A DNA stretch of 64,000 nucleotides, taken from assembly GCF_945859685.1 (NCBI RefSeq), contig NC_079149.1:126382065-126446064 (forward strand). The letters are read 5' to 3'. Every line of letters begins with the position of its first letter. Position 1 is the stretch's first letter. The position numbers and the translations under genes were made by a program. Positions 1 to 11,402 of the stretch are shown here, piece after piece. The notes below the pieces were generated by a model. It had not been told where the DNA came from. It did not search any database and worked only from the letters and a program-made list of their open reading frames with translations. The DNA comes from Eupeodes corollae. Lineage: Eukaryota; Arthropoda; Insecta; Diptera; Syrphidae.

Positions 1-3000
1 GGAACAATGATCCACGAAATTCAACAAAATAAAACTCGCCGGCGGGCACGAGTGGATACCTACTTGTTGAAAACAATCAACAAATGTCAAAATCTAAAAA
101 GGTTGGTTTGTTAATTTTACCACGACAGCAAAAACAGAGCTGTCACCCAGTAGCTCAGTTTGGGGGTGGATTTGGAAAAAGGTAGATTTCGATTAATAAA
201 ATCGAAATTTATTATAAAATTAATAAAAAGTACTACGCAGGGGTGTAGCAAAAAATAATAAAAAATGGGCGCCAGGAAGTATTATGGTACTTACAATCAC
301 CAATCAAGATAAATAATAATAAAAAACGGAAATTTACTTCCCAATTAAAATAAATTTCGAGATTAATTTTTCCCTAGAAAGGTTAAGATATTTTATATTA
401 TACCTGGGAAACCTTTATAAATATAGGTATAAAGCCCAGAATTTTTTCCAAAATTATTTGTATAATTTAAATTGATACAGAGAACAAAAAAAAAGAAAGA
501 GAACAATTGGTAGTGCACAAAGGACACAAAGAAAGGTCACCTTGGGAAAGTTCCCGAAGAACAAAGGAACAAAGGTCGCGGGTCTTGCTATCTCGGGAGA
601 CAAAGGAATCGACCGGAAGTCTATCGGGTTAAATTTTGGCTCTTTATAGCCAACCACAAATTACAAGCAAAGGTGAAAAAAAACATAAAACTCACTCAAC
701 AAAAAAATATACTTAGCTTCCTTTGTTTAAGAAAATCGATCCTGTTTTTTTTTCAAATTTTAATTAAGTTACCATCCACCACAAAACTAACACGATTCTT
801 TTTTTTCGCCAAAAATGTTTCACTACTTTTTTTCTTTTCGACCTCACTCTTCTTAGCTTCTCTAAAAAGTGCCATATTCATGACGAACTTCCCTCATCCA
901 AGAGGCCACGACACGACCTTGGCCATTAAGGACGAGTCCAGTCCGTCGAATCCAATTGGTCTAAATAGTAAACAAAAATTTTTGAGAGTTCACGAATAAA
1001 ATCCCCCAGCCCGAACCGGCCCAGTTAAATAACTTGAGGAAAGAGTTCTGGTAATTAGGAACCTTGGCATTTTTCAACCAAGATTGAGAGGCAGAATACG
1101 ATAGTTCGAGATTTACACTATAAACCCTTAGCTTTTCGTGCAGACAATTTTAAGGGAAGGGCAAAACACATCGCAAGGTGACCTTACTTAGTATTCCGAC
1201 ACTTTTATCTGGGCATTAAGCCATACTAATTTTAGGTTGGTGTGCAAATTATACAATGGATGCACACTTTCGTTTTTTCCTTGTGTGGACCACTTGTCAC
1301 ACACTCAATAGGCCGTCTTCGTGAATCATCCGTCACACAATTGGGTATTTTGTGACCGCCCGTCACAAATTTCTTAAGTAAATGAAAATGTGGACCCTCT
1401 GCCACTAAAACCTATTTTGTTTGCTTTTCCAAAATACAATAAGAGCAGGTCACTGACTGATGGACAGCAGGATTCTACTGAACTCTTAAAATATTTTGGA
1501 GACGCAACAACGAAAGGAAGGTTAAAAAAGGAAAAAGGAAAAAGGATATGAGAAAGGCTAGTGAAACTTGTTGTGGTAAATTTTACCGCAACAACTTCAA
1601 TATTCATTTATCACTTTATACACTTATTTTTGCGAAAGTTAACGAAACTTAACGAAACCGAGCAAAATCACTTATGGATAAATCTATCAATAAAATATTC
1701 TAAATAATTTGTTTTTACTGCTCCACTGTGTTCGCAGCCTAAAGTACAAAATAGTTGTTTTTCTAAACAGATGACATTTGTTGTCAGACTTTATAAAAAC
1801 TGCGTACATAGTTTATGTGTATAACTACCCACCCGCTTTGATTAAAACTGTTAGCCATCATTGAAGCATTTATTCGTGACACATCGTCTGAAGTGTGGAA
1901 AAGTTAGACTAAGTGGATGGACCATTTGAGGCGGAGCATTGACAAACATTTGCATTAAATAATCTTTAAACTTTCAATCGATTCAAATAAAGAGTTGTAA
2001 CCATAAACTTCGCCTTAAATGAATTATAAATTAGGAGGGATAAATCATTTGTCAAATGCATATGTAGATTCGTCCCTATAGCCGGTCGCGTTTTTTTAAG
2101 TGCGGAAAGAGTCCCAAAATACTCGGTACCGATTTGTACCGAATATATTGTGAACATTTCCATCATATGAAAAAAATGTCAGGTCTCTTTTAAATTGGTA
2201 TCGTAAGCCACATCTTTCTGAAAACGTCAGAAATGTCATTATTTTCAGTTTGACAGCTAACAGGACTGAGTGAATGAAGTATAGAAAACAACACCAAAGA
2301 GCAAAATTTTACATTTCTGAACAGTCAAACGGTTCAATAAATCTTTTATATTGACAGATAAAACTACTTTTTCAGGCACTTTGAACTGTCATTTTTCTGT
2401 CACAAACTTTTGTTAAACCATGATGCAGTTAAAACTAAAATAAATCATTGAAAAATATGCAAATATTTCACAAAAATTGACTTAATGGAAAAAACTTTTT
2501 TATTATTTTCAACAGATTTGTATCATATTCTTCCTTATTAACGACGACTACGGCGGAAGCAACGACTGTTATGAGCTCAAAAATAAGTTTATATAGAATA
2601 CTTCACAAATGGTTTGTGTATAAAAATGCAAATCTTATGTTTTGTTAACGATCATGTTTTATTATTTGATAATCAAGGTAATTGCAAAATGCATAATCAA
2701 ACAATGTTCCATGAGATAGTAATTGAATGTAGCTTGTACATTATACAATTGCACATATTATTATAGCATACGTATTCCTATAAGTGAAAAAAGACCATAA
2801 AAATCCTATTATACAATCGATCAATTTAGTATCAGATTATTGAGTACACAGCACTGACCATAAATTGAAGCTTAGAACAACATAAATGGTTTCGTGTTTG
2901 TATTTTATTGGTCAGATATAAGATCAGCATCATCTTGTTTTGTAAGTTGGTTTGGTATAAAATGTGTTATACAAGAGTTAATAAATCTATATGAATCTTC

Positions 3001-3719
3001 TTTGAAAGGATATGTGTAATTGGGTTTGAAAAACAACGTTTTACAACGAAGGCGAAGACGATGACAACTAAGAACATTAATGTTAACTCAAATTGTTTGG
3101 CAGATGATGCTCACACAAGACACAAACTAAGTCAGTCTTTTCAGACATCGCTTGGAATTTAAGACCTACACTATATCCAAAATAGGGAAAACACAAAGCC
3201 CTGCTTCTAAAAGAATCTTGAAGTTCTTCTTGAAAGAGTGGGTACCTATTTTATATCTCACCTTACCTACAAAATCCGTTTAAAAGAAAGTGTCTATGGA
3301 AGAATAATTTTGTAAAATATTTCTCAGCTTGTTAGTTAACTTACAAATTTGTTATTAAAAAATCATTAAATGCAGAAATTTTTAAGACCTTCTTCGTGTA
3401 CACAACTTCGATTAGAAAGATCGTTTTTAGCCTTTGAAAAATGTTTTCTTTGTGTTTCTTTGTGAAAAACGTGAGAATATTTTTTAAACAAAGATTTAAG
3501 TATTACGTGAATGAATTTTAATAAGATAAAGTAACATTTAACCTTTTAAGGAGGTTTAAATCCGTAGCAGCATGTTTAAAAACATCACAAACAAGACAAT
3601 TATATTGTTAAAAACAATTATTTGTTTTTGTATCGTTTGTTTGCTGATGGTTTGAGTTCTAAGTTCTAAACAACGCTAATTACCAATGGTGTATTTAGTT
3701 TTTTTACAGTATTTTTCTC
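1..3719. other. A+T-rich DNA without a recognisable gene
   Basis: I read both strands and found only short open frames of low-complexity composition (runs of F, L, S, K, N), which are typical chance frames in A+T-rich DNA. There is a small cluster of GTCACA/TGTGAC words around 1290-1370. TGTCA/TGACA words recur around 2180-2410. A TATAAA-like word lies near 415-440, but no coding exon follows it. I see no tRNA, LTR or transposase signature that I could defend. Confidence 0.6.
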
Positions 3720-3830
3720 CATTAGGATAAACACGAGGAAACAAAGGCAAATAAAAATCATGTTAAAGAAAAGAGGACAAACAATGGATCCTTGTGGAAT
3801 GCCATAAAATCGAACTGTTTTAGTTACTTT
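3720..3830 (-). pseudogene. Reverse-transcriptase scrap of a LINE (motif B region)
   Basis: Read on the minus strand, this stretch encodes FYGIPQGSIVCPLFFN. That matches the GIPQGSILGPLLFN-type motif B that is near-universal in non-LTR retrotransposon reverse transcriptases. The similarity fades on both sides and no full domain remains. A similar but worse-preserved word is found at 8125-8200. The element family cannot be told from so little. This is inferred from one motif only. Confidence 0.45.
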
Positions 3831-4225
3831 CAGTTCTTAAATCTTTTGTCTTAAAATTGATATTTTAAGCTAATTGTATATTTGAAGTAAATACGTTGTT
3901 AAGGTATAGAATAAAAAAAATAAAGACTTTAAAGAGGTAAGAAACTGAAAGCAATAAAATTGAACGGTGTATCGTTTTGTGGGACCACGACGAGACAAGA
4001 CAAGACGATACTGTTTATAAAGCTTCCGAGATGAGACTTAATATTTTGTGTACAAATTTTCAGAGAGTCTATTCGGGCTCGTCATTCTTTTCGGGTTCTT
4101 CTTCTAGAAAGAAGAAAAAAATGCAAATATGTGTTGTGTTAATGCTTCTTCGATACATGGAATAAACCCAAACACAAACGTAGACAGGCTTTGAATATAA
4201 ATTCCCAACCATTTAAAAATAAATT
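3831..4225. other. Intervening DNA, nothing recognised
   Basis: A+T-rich spacer between the RT scrap and the SINE. A 62-codon frame at 3977-4165 has no recognisable domain and I do not regard it as a gene. Confidence 0.5.
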
Positions 4226-4451
4226 GGGTGGCGCAACAGTCCGTTTAGAACTATGACCTAGTGACTTACAACTCTCAACTATTCCTATGTGCGAGTCCTG
4301 TCAGCGATGGAGGGGACCTACACTTTTTAACGGCTAGTTATTGAAAGCTATTTTCAAGACAAAAAATACTCTTGGAGAATTTGTCAATCCCTCGCAAGAG
4401 GCAGTACGCGTGAAAAAATACTTTAGATGGCACAGGCAGGGATCGAACCCA
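4226..4451 (-). repeat. tRNA-derived SINE, head-truncated copy 1
   Basis: On the minus strand this copy starts with an exact RNA polymerase III B-box (GGGTTCGATCC, plus-strand 4440-4450). It continues through a body and ends at 4226 in GCGCCACCC followed by an A/T-rich tail. The body and tail align by eye with the plus-strand copy at 14783-15021: they share the word CTGCCT just after the B-box, a TTGRGAG-type segment, and a final segment of the form CACTAGG...TAGTTCT...GCGCCACC. The A-box half of the tRNA-like head is missing; the sequence passes directly into a Jockey fragment at about 4452. Family membership rests on this internal comparison, not on a database match. Confidence 0.65.
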
Positions 4452-5640
4452 AGGGACCGAAGGAGCTCTGCTTCGCCTTGTGCCATGACGTCCCGATTGT
4501 ACAGGAGTCGCCTATCCACGGTTCGTCGTCTTACGTGGTATATTAGCATCATTTATCTAAAATGGGGAATGCATTTGGTGGAATGACGCCGCTCAAGCAT
4601 GCACTCTCAAATTACTCGTCGTTCGGATAGAACGCCCCGAAAATTAAATTGGTGGTCGAAGACATACCTCGAACGAGTTTTATCACGAAATTGTCAATTC
4701 TCTTGATTCGATCCCCGTTGTATAAGACCTCGTTGGAAAAGTATTGCACATAAGAAGATTCGGCTGTTCGATATAAGCCGGTACAGCGTCGTAAACACTG
4801 CCACTCGAACACCCGAAACTTCTCCATCTGGGAAGGGGCAACGTTGAACCACTCCACAACCATAAACGACAGGCGTTTTGTCAGAGCGAAGGCTCCTCTG
4901 GCCCTGGTCAGAGCAGCATTTATATGTCTGTCGAAATATAAATACTGATCTAACCAGATACCGAGGTACTTCACTACACTTTTGCTCGCTAATGGCTGCC
5001 CGTTAAGATCAACGATGACCATCTTGCGCCAATTCTTACACGTATCCCTCGTGGCCATAGCCAACGGAGTCCGGAACAGAGTTGTCTCCGACTTCTGGTC
5101 ATTTATTTTCAGTTTCCAGTCGTCGCAATATCGCTGAATCTTGTCGAAATCACGCGGCAAGAGAATTCTTATAACCTCAACCTTTCGGGCCGTTCTGTAC
5201 GCAATTAGATCGTCGGCGTACGCAATTACCTTTGTAAGACTACCTATCAGATCGCTGGTGTAAATGCTGAAGAGAATCGACGAATTCATCGCTCCCTGTT
5301 GAAGACCATTTTTAATTTTTGACAACAAACTTTCTACCGTTAAGCATATCATAAAGTATATACAACAATGGCTTGCTTATGCCAAGCCTGCTCAGTTTTA
5401 GGTAAAGACCCTCTAACCATACGGTGTCAAAGGCCTTTTCCAAATGAACAGCACCTGTGCATTGTTGTTTTGATTTATTCCATTGGATATCAGAAAGGAT
5501 TTTAGACGCAGCATAAATTGTGTCATGACCCGCCTTTAAACCGAACTGTTTAGCCGAAACTATTTTGTTGTCCGCAGCCCACTTAGTCAGTGCCCTATTC
5601 ATAATCTTTTCGAAAACTTTGCTGATGCTCAGGAGAAATT
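4452..5640 (-). pseudogene. Decayed Jockey-type LINE fragment (RT domain), copy 2
   Basis: The sequence closely matches the RT region of the element at 21448-25783 (its 22163-23500). It covers the stretch from RT motif 0 (ISKVFEKI-like) through motif A, FAYADD-like IAYADDLIAY, and the thumb (KYLGIWLDQYLYFDRHI), down to near the C-terminus. Relative to that copy it has several small deletions of tens of bases: near 4540-4560, in the GHIAR region, around the CYMALIRPMIVYG segment and at the TTTTFSIKNG segment. These split the frame into two pieces, 4612-5352 and 5312-5665. Both ends are abrupt: the left end meets a SINE without 3' UTR or poly(A), and the right end meets a CR1-like LINE. It is a dead fragment. 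Confidence 0.85.
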
Positions 5641-7830
5641 CCACAAGAGGTGGTTGGTGACACACATACCGAGAATATCGAGATGTTCAGTCTTCTCGCT
5701 GCAAGTGCCATCCATGGATTATGGCAATGGGGGTATATCTCGCTTTAACGATACAAGACAGGATTGCGTTTTCGAAGCATTAAATTCCACAAATCCTTTT
5801 TGAACAATGCTGTTTAGGTCGCAATTTAATGAGCTTATCATATTTTGTCGTTGCCGTTCCACATACGAAAGAGAGGGATGTGAGTCTGAAAACGAATATG
5901 AAAAGCTAAGAGTACTATCGTCAACAAAACAATGTATTGGATTAGAGGTTGCAGATAGGAGATCATTAATACAAATGAGAAAGAGTGTTGGAGATAAAAC
6001 AGAGCCTTGGGGCACACCAGCATTTATTTTATGGACATCAGACTTGAATCCATCCAATACTACTTGTATTGAACGATTCGAAAGGCAATTACTAATCCAA
6101 TGAAGCAGGGATTCATGCAAACCGTAAGCACCCATTTTCGATAAGAGAGCCTGATGCCAAACCCTATGAAGTGCTTTTGAAATATCAAGTGCAATAATCT
6201 TAGTTTCTCCAAATCGATGTAAGGATTTGCTCCACTGTTCGGTGTGATGAACCATGAGATCACCAGTGGACTTATTGCTTCGAAAGCCGTACTGTCGGTC
6301 ATTAAGAAGCATTCGATCTTCAAGATATTTCTTGAGCGTTTCCATGACCTTCGAAAGAAGGGATGTAAGTGCAATTGGTTGGTAATCAGAGGGTGAGGAA
6401 GATTAGCCTTTGTTGGGGATGGGCTGGACAAATGCAATTTTCCATCCATTCGGAACTAGATCTGAAGAGAACGACAGATGAAAAAGCTACGCAGTAGTTT
6501 TGCCAGCGTTGAAGAAAACCTTTTCAGAACAACAGTGGGGATACCATTCGGACCAGCGGATTTATGTGTGTTTAGATCTCTAAGGACTCTTGCCACCGTA
6601 CGAGAGTCTATGGTCCCATAGAATCACTAACTCGTTCAAGTACAGGCGGAGTCATAACACTCACTGGCAGCGTATAATTGGCGGTGAACTGCCTAGAAAA
6701 GAGATTAGCTTTCTCTAAAAAGCTAACAAAACGAGTGTCATAGGAACTAATGAAGAGGAAGAATTCCTCATGTTTTTTCAAATGACCAAAAATGTTTACT
6801 ACCTTTAAGACATTGCAGTATTTTTTACTGTAATTTCTAGTCATGTAAAAATTTGGTCCGTCGAATATGGGCGTTGCAGGCCTTCCTGGCTTGTTTGAAA
6901 TTTTTCCGGCTTACCTCAGTACGGTTGGCTTTATAGCAACGGAAACAACCTCTTTACAGATTGTATCGATGATGCTTTTAACCCTGTTCGAGATAAAAGT
7001 TCTAATTCCCAAGAGAATCAAACTTACATATGATCATATCAGCACTGACGTCAACGTCACTATCGAGGAAGCATTGTGACCAGTTAAAGATTCTAAAATA
7101 ATTATTGAGACCCTCCCAGTTGGTTCTCTTAGGTGCTCTTTCTTTATCTGAATAGTTTTGAAACGAGAAATTTGCTCATATGTCACAATAGTCAGATGCA
7201 CCTGGAGGAGATAGAATACTAATAGTATACTTACCAGGGTCAAAGATGAAAAACAAGTCAAGAGTGTTTTCTGCTCGAATTACCAAGTCCGATATTCTAT
7301 AGGGCTCGTTAATCAGCTGAGTAAGGTGGTTCAACTCAGAGAAGATCTCAGCACACATCCTTCGGATGTTGTCTGGCCCGAATATTGAGGCCATGAAAAA
7401 TTACGTACATTGAAATCGCCCGTAACAACAATTTCAGTGCGAGGATAGGACGAAGAAATTCTTTGGATAGAATCAGACAAAGCATCAAATTTACGAGAAG
7501 TTGATAGTTTGAAACTCTATCTAAATTTGTGCTTCGATAAAGGAAGCAGTAGTGATGGATTTGCTAATTTACGGAGGATTTAAACCACATATAATTAAAA
7601 ACGGAATTGGTGTAAAAACCGTATTGTGGTAAGAGCAGATAAGCAACATCATTCCTAATGTATAGGGCGAGGCCATTGTGGGGAAAAAATAAAGGCACCA
7701 CCAGGATCGGAATCCTCTACTACTTGGGTTTCACTTAGTGCCAAAACAACTGGCCTGTATGAAACAGTATGGCGGTATACCAACAAAAAATTTGCCCTTA
7801 GCCCACGGTTTGTTATTCAGCCTTAAGTCC
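5641..7830 (-). pseudogene. Decayed CR1-like LINE ORF2 (endonuclease + RT), copy A
   Basis: Minus-strand pieces follow the order of a LINE ORF2. An endonuclease N-terminal relic lies near 7680-7830 (DSDPGGAFI-like). A GDFNVRN motif lies near 7395-7440, and an endonuclease end with LSPPGASD at about 7176-7260. Next come the linker, fingers, QYGFRSNKSTGDL, motif A IIALDISKA, motif B GVPQGSVLSPTLF, and a motif C reading CFVDDST in place of FADD. Frameshifts and stops break the frame repeatedly, and the longest piece is 208 codons (5719-6345). A sister copy lies at 27481-29790. The 3' end is missing because the Jockey fragment begins at about 5640. The clade is judged from the motif style and could also be Jockey-group. 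Confidence 0.8.
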
Positions 7831-8999
7831 TCCTTCTCAAAGAATATTATTTTAGGAATTTTTCAAAATTATGAGAATCTTGTGGTTAATTTTCAATCCT
7901 AGTTTTAAAATATTAAAAAAAGAAAAGGGAGCTAAGAAGTAATTCCTTAAGCCGATATACATTGCAATTTTCTTAAGGAGAACTTCTACGTATGAATTAG
8001 AAATGAAAATTGAAGTCACCCTCCATTTCACCAGAATATGCAACTGGTCTTTAAGTCTTCTGCACAACTTCTTCTTTAAATCCCTTTATGGTGAAAATAC
8101 ATAAGGCAAGATTAAAACATCGCTTAAAAATATGAAATAAAGAAATCAGGTCTAACAATAGTTTCTTGTGGAATGCCATAAAATTGAAATAGTTTTTTTT
8201 ATGTTAATCCTGTTTTGTGGAGTCGGTATCTTCGTATTGGTATTTTAAGTCGTTTTTTTGTTAACAATAAGAGTTCTAAATATTCTCTAAACGTCAGCCA
8301 TTGGTGTTGATGAAAGCGTCGCAATATTTAAGTATTCAAAACTTGCTCCTAAGATATTTATGAGGGCCATAAAATTATATACTAATGTAAAAGATTATAT
8401 TACATTTTAAATACCTCCGGAATTGTTTTGACTTATTAACAATATCATAAATAATACAATTTAACCCTGAAACCCATCTATTTTTATTCTCTTGAACTTA
8501 ATACTCATTAATAGCATCTAAAACGTTGCAAGAAACATACCGCATAAATCGCCAATGCAACATTGTGAAAATCTATTTTAAGTTTTTTGTTTTGTTTTCT
8601 TTAATTTTAAAAGCAATCTCATTTTATAGCCTTTTTACATCGTATATGCTATAAAACAAATTAAATTTAACAATTTTAGCATACCTTAAGTAGACCCTTG
8701 TTTTAAGCGCTTCTGATGGTGAATATAAAGCAACAACAAAAAAAACTTCACTGTTTCAAAACGACATTAACGACGCATTAACTTTAACAAGTCGTGACAA
8801 TATTATCACAACTCATTAACACTTCGAATACCTTTAAGACTTTAAGCATCAGCATCAGCTTTAGCAAAGATCACTTCGTGCTACATCATGTGCCAAGAAG
8901 GGATATATGCTTAACTTTAAAAACCACAAAGCGCGCACCTTTAAACAAGACTTCCACCCCGCACTATACTATAGAGCAGCAAGAGTCTGACCAAAAAAA
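7831..8999. other. A+T-rich DNA without a gene
   Basis: Apart from a possible RT scrap at 8125-8200, I see nothing that supports a gene. Short frames here (for example 7852-8067 and 8794-9042) lack recognisable domains. Confidence 0.5.
8125..8200 (-). pseudogene. Possible RT motif-B scrap of a LINE
   Basis: The minus strand reads FYGIPQETIVRP, which is similar to the FYGIPQGSIVCP fragment at 3720-3830. The downstream DNA also shares short words with it (GAATGCCATAAAAT on the plus strand). It is probably a second, more eroded piece of the same element. Support is only a dozen residues. Confidence 0.3.
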
Positions 9000-10010
9000 A
9001 AACAACTCATCTGAGACCACAAGTTTGCTTTTGTTTTTATAAAAGCATTTCGCACGCCGCCAGTCAGGACTACTATATACTCTACAAGTCGAGAGTCTTT
9101 ATAGTTCTTTAGGAATAACCAAGTAGAATGACATCTTTCCACCTCTGCCAAGATGGCAGTAAATACGCACCTATGTCGGACACAATGCAATCTAAAAATA
9201 TTTGCTCCATAAAAATCCATAATCTACATCTTAATGTGGATCGTTGTCCTGGCAAAAATGTCCTCATGCCTCATCCCCCAAGAATCAAAAGTCGCTTGCT
9301 GAAGATACGCGATGCCATACGATGTGACCGACCTACCAACCGAATGTGCCGACCGTACCGACCGAACGACCGCGATGGCGATGGGCGATGGCGTAGAAGA
9401 ATTTTATGTACATATAGGGAAGAAACCGGATTTTCCGTTTAGCTGTTAAGTACCACGCATTCCCTGCGGCTCGACACGGGCATCACAGGCATCTCTCGCA
9501 TCTCGAATCTAGCCTGCCAAACTTGACCTTGCCAAGGTGAAACTAAACCACTAGCCAGAGGATAAACATCGCTAAACTTACAACAAAAAAAAACCCTACT
9601 TATTATTTACTCTGAAGAGATTATCGCCAATGCCCATCGCCTCCTGAGATGCTCCCCGAGAAAGATCAAGAACGAAAGAACTTAACAAAAAAAAAATTAA
9701 CCTCAAGGCATCGTCGTCGTCGTCAGTCACTCCAACTCCGCAGTCTTATGGACGTCTTGCATTGAAGACAGCGTGGACTCCGCAGCCGACCAACCGCCGC
9801 ACCATTGCAGCAGCTGGAGGAGAGATTCCAGAACAAGGTTTACATGTAAGACTCGCCCTTGGTGTTCTCGTTCACTCAACAATACATCATGTCCGTCGCG
9901 GGATCTCTTTTGTTGTTGTTGGTGGTAAAGTCGGCCGATCAGTGGTGGTGTTTGCCTCCTTCTGCCCGCATTAATTGTATTGCTTGTACCATTTTAGTAG
10001 CTGCAAAATG
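9000..10010. other. CpG-richer block, possible regulatory DNA or untranslated exon
   Basis: Base composition shifts here, with many CG dinucleotides (for example the GTCGTCGTCGTC run near 9710-9722 and CGACCGACC-type words around 9320-9380) in otherwise A+T-rich surroundings. Open frames of 70-104 codons (9128-9442, 9762-9974) look compositional and carry no known domain or splice-supported structure. It could be a promoter-proximal region or 5' exon of a host gene outside the window, but the sequence alone does not show this. Confidence 0.3.
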
Positions 10011-10675
10011 TTAGATCTACGTCGGATTGTATCAGCAGCGGTGCGCGGTGCCGGTGCTGCAATTAAATTTGACCGCTCTTGTCAAGATTAAAAACATTTA
10101 AAATTACTTTTGAACTTTCAAGGCCAAACGAAAATGTTTTTTTTTTTAACACCATCGTAAACAGCGGGGGGTCAAAGTAAGATAGAATTGCTCAGGTGGT
10201 CGGCCATTGATGCATCTCACTTAATTTGATAGTTTTTAAAATTATGTTATTTCGAGGTTTGCAACCGGATATCTAATAAGGTCTTGAAATAAATTGATAT
10301 AAATAAAATGCATGTATGATTAATGATCCATCTTGAAGTGATCTTCCATTGTATCAAATCATCATCATCAACAAAACCATGAACTACACCGTATCAAAGA
10401 ATTTGCAAAAGCAAAAATAAAATGGCAATAGAAAGAAGGTTTTCCGGGTTCTCCAAGGCTGGAGTTTAAAATTTTAGAAAGAAAAGAATAACTTTATGAA
10501 GATAAATTAATGAAACAACAAATATTAAAAAAAAAAAAGAAGGATAGAAGACCCATAGTAAGATGTATCAATCTCTTGTTAGTGTTAGAAAGAACAACAA
10601 CGAAATTTCGGGTGACATTTGATTCAACTTCCGTCAACTATGAATGTATAACTTACTAACGTTACCCTATTACTT
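10011..10675. other. A+T-rich DNA without a gene
   Basis: No coding or structural feature was recognised between the CpG-richer block and the LINE tail. Confidence 0.5.
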
Positions 10676-10838
10676 AAGGTGGCACTACAGTCCTGTGTGA
10701 ACTAGGGCCTCACCCAAAAAGCTTTTCCATCTAGCTCGGTTCCTAGCTAGATGCCTTCAGCACTTCAAGTTGGGTGAGGTCACTTTCCACTTGTGCACGC
10801 CACCTGATCCTCGGTCTTCCTCTACTTTTCTGTCCAGA
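10676..10838 (-). repeat. 3' end of a LINE sharing its tail with the SINE
   Basis: On the minus strand the sequence can be read, with a frame break, as GRPRIRW...VE.DLTQL. That is the basic C-terminal peptide of many RTE/Jockey-group LINE proteins. It then runs into a 3' tail with CCCTAGTTC and a terminal TGCCACCTT (ending at 10676). The last ~40 bases resemble the ends of both SINE copies (GCCACCTT at 15012-15021, GCCACCC at 4226), consistent with the SINE borrowing this LINE's 3' recognition tail. The upstream part is replaced at about 10839 by a mariner fragment. Confidence 0.5.
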
Positions 10839-11165
10839 TGCCGATTTTGCCAAAAAAAAATCATCTTTTTAGATGAAGCTCATTTTATTCTTGGCGGGTA
10901 TGTAAAGAACCAAAATTGTCGTGTTGAGGCACAAAAAATACGCACCAATACATTGAAAAGCCGATACAACCAAAACGAGTCACTATCGATGCGGATTTTG
11001 GTTCAGAGGCATAAAGCCCATTTTTCTTCAAAAATGAAAAAGAAGTGGCCATCGTTATCGTGCCATGTTGAATGAATTTTTGTTCACGAAAAGAGGAGAA
11101 GGATATTGGCAACATTTGGTTTCAACAAGACGGCGCTACGTGCCACAGAGCCGAAGCTACACTTA
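10839..11165 (+). pseudogene. Mariner-like transposase fragment (DD41D-related)
   Basis: In the plus strand the frames carry LDEAHFILGGYVKNQNCRV (around 10869-10925) and, after several frameshifts, WFQQDGATCHRAEATLNVF (about 11118-11175). These correspond to the segments around the first and second catalytic aspartates of the intact transposase at 40496-41581 (SDEAHFWLNGYVNKQNCRIW and WFQQDGATCHTA). The intervening part is degraded but collinear, with GDRYRAMLNEFL-type traces. The third aspartate, the N-terminal DNA-binding region and the terminal repeats are absent. It is a relic related to, but divergent from, the mariner at 40383-41688. Confidence 0.75.
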
Positions 11166-11187
11166 ATGTTTTTATAGCATTTTCAAA

Positions 11188-11402
11188 AAAAAAATTATTT
11201 GGCGGATCACATATAATAGGTATAAGTTTGGTCCTAGAATACTTCCTTGAGGTACTTGGTCGTATCTTTGGTTGTATAGTACTATGAAGAGTCGCTTCGT
11301 AACATATGAATACAGTATTTTTGTAGTACTGCCTAGAAAGATCCATATGCAGTTCTTACTTAAGCCATACGTTTTAAACCATATTAAATGCTTGAGAAAC
11401 AT
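11188..11402 (-). pseudogene. LINE reverse-transcriptase fragment (motif B)
   Basis: A 76-codon minus-strand frame contains the motif VPQGSILGPNLYLLYV preceded by a plausible palm segment (ILYSYVTKRLF...YNQRYDQ). This identifies it as RT around motif B. Neither the YADD motif nor a thumb is present. It abuts the mariner relic ending at about 11165. Confidence 0.7.

Noticed and set aside
255..300. TGGCGCCC on the minus strand as a possible tRNA-Lys primer-binding site
   Set aside because: The match ends after eight bases, no LTR ends or gag frame follow, and the match is within chance.
673..999. 108-codon plus-strand frame rich in F, L and S
   Set aside because: It begins with GTG, has homopolymer-driven composition and no domain or exon signals.
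4341..4586. 81-codon plus-strand frame next to the SINE
   Set aside because: It crosses the SINE/Jockey junction on the antisense strand and is a shadow of those elements.
9128..9442. 104-codon plus-strand frame in the CpG-richer block
   Set aside because: No start context, domain or conservation evidence; composition alone explains it.
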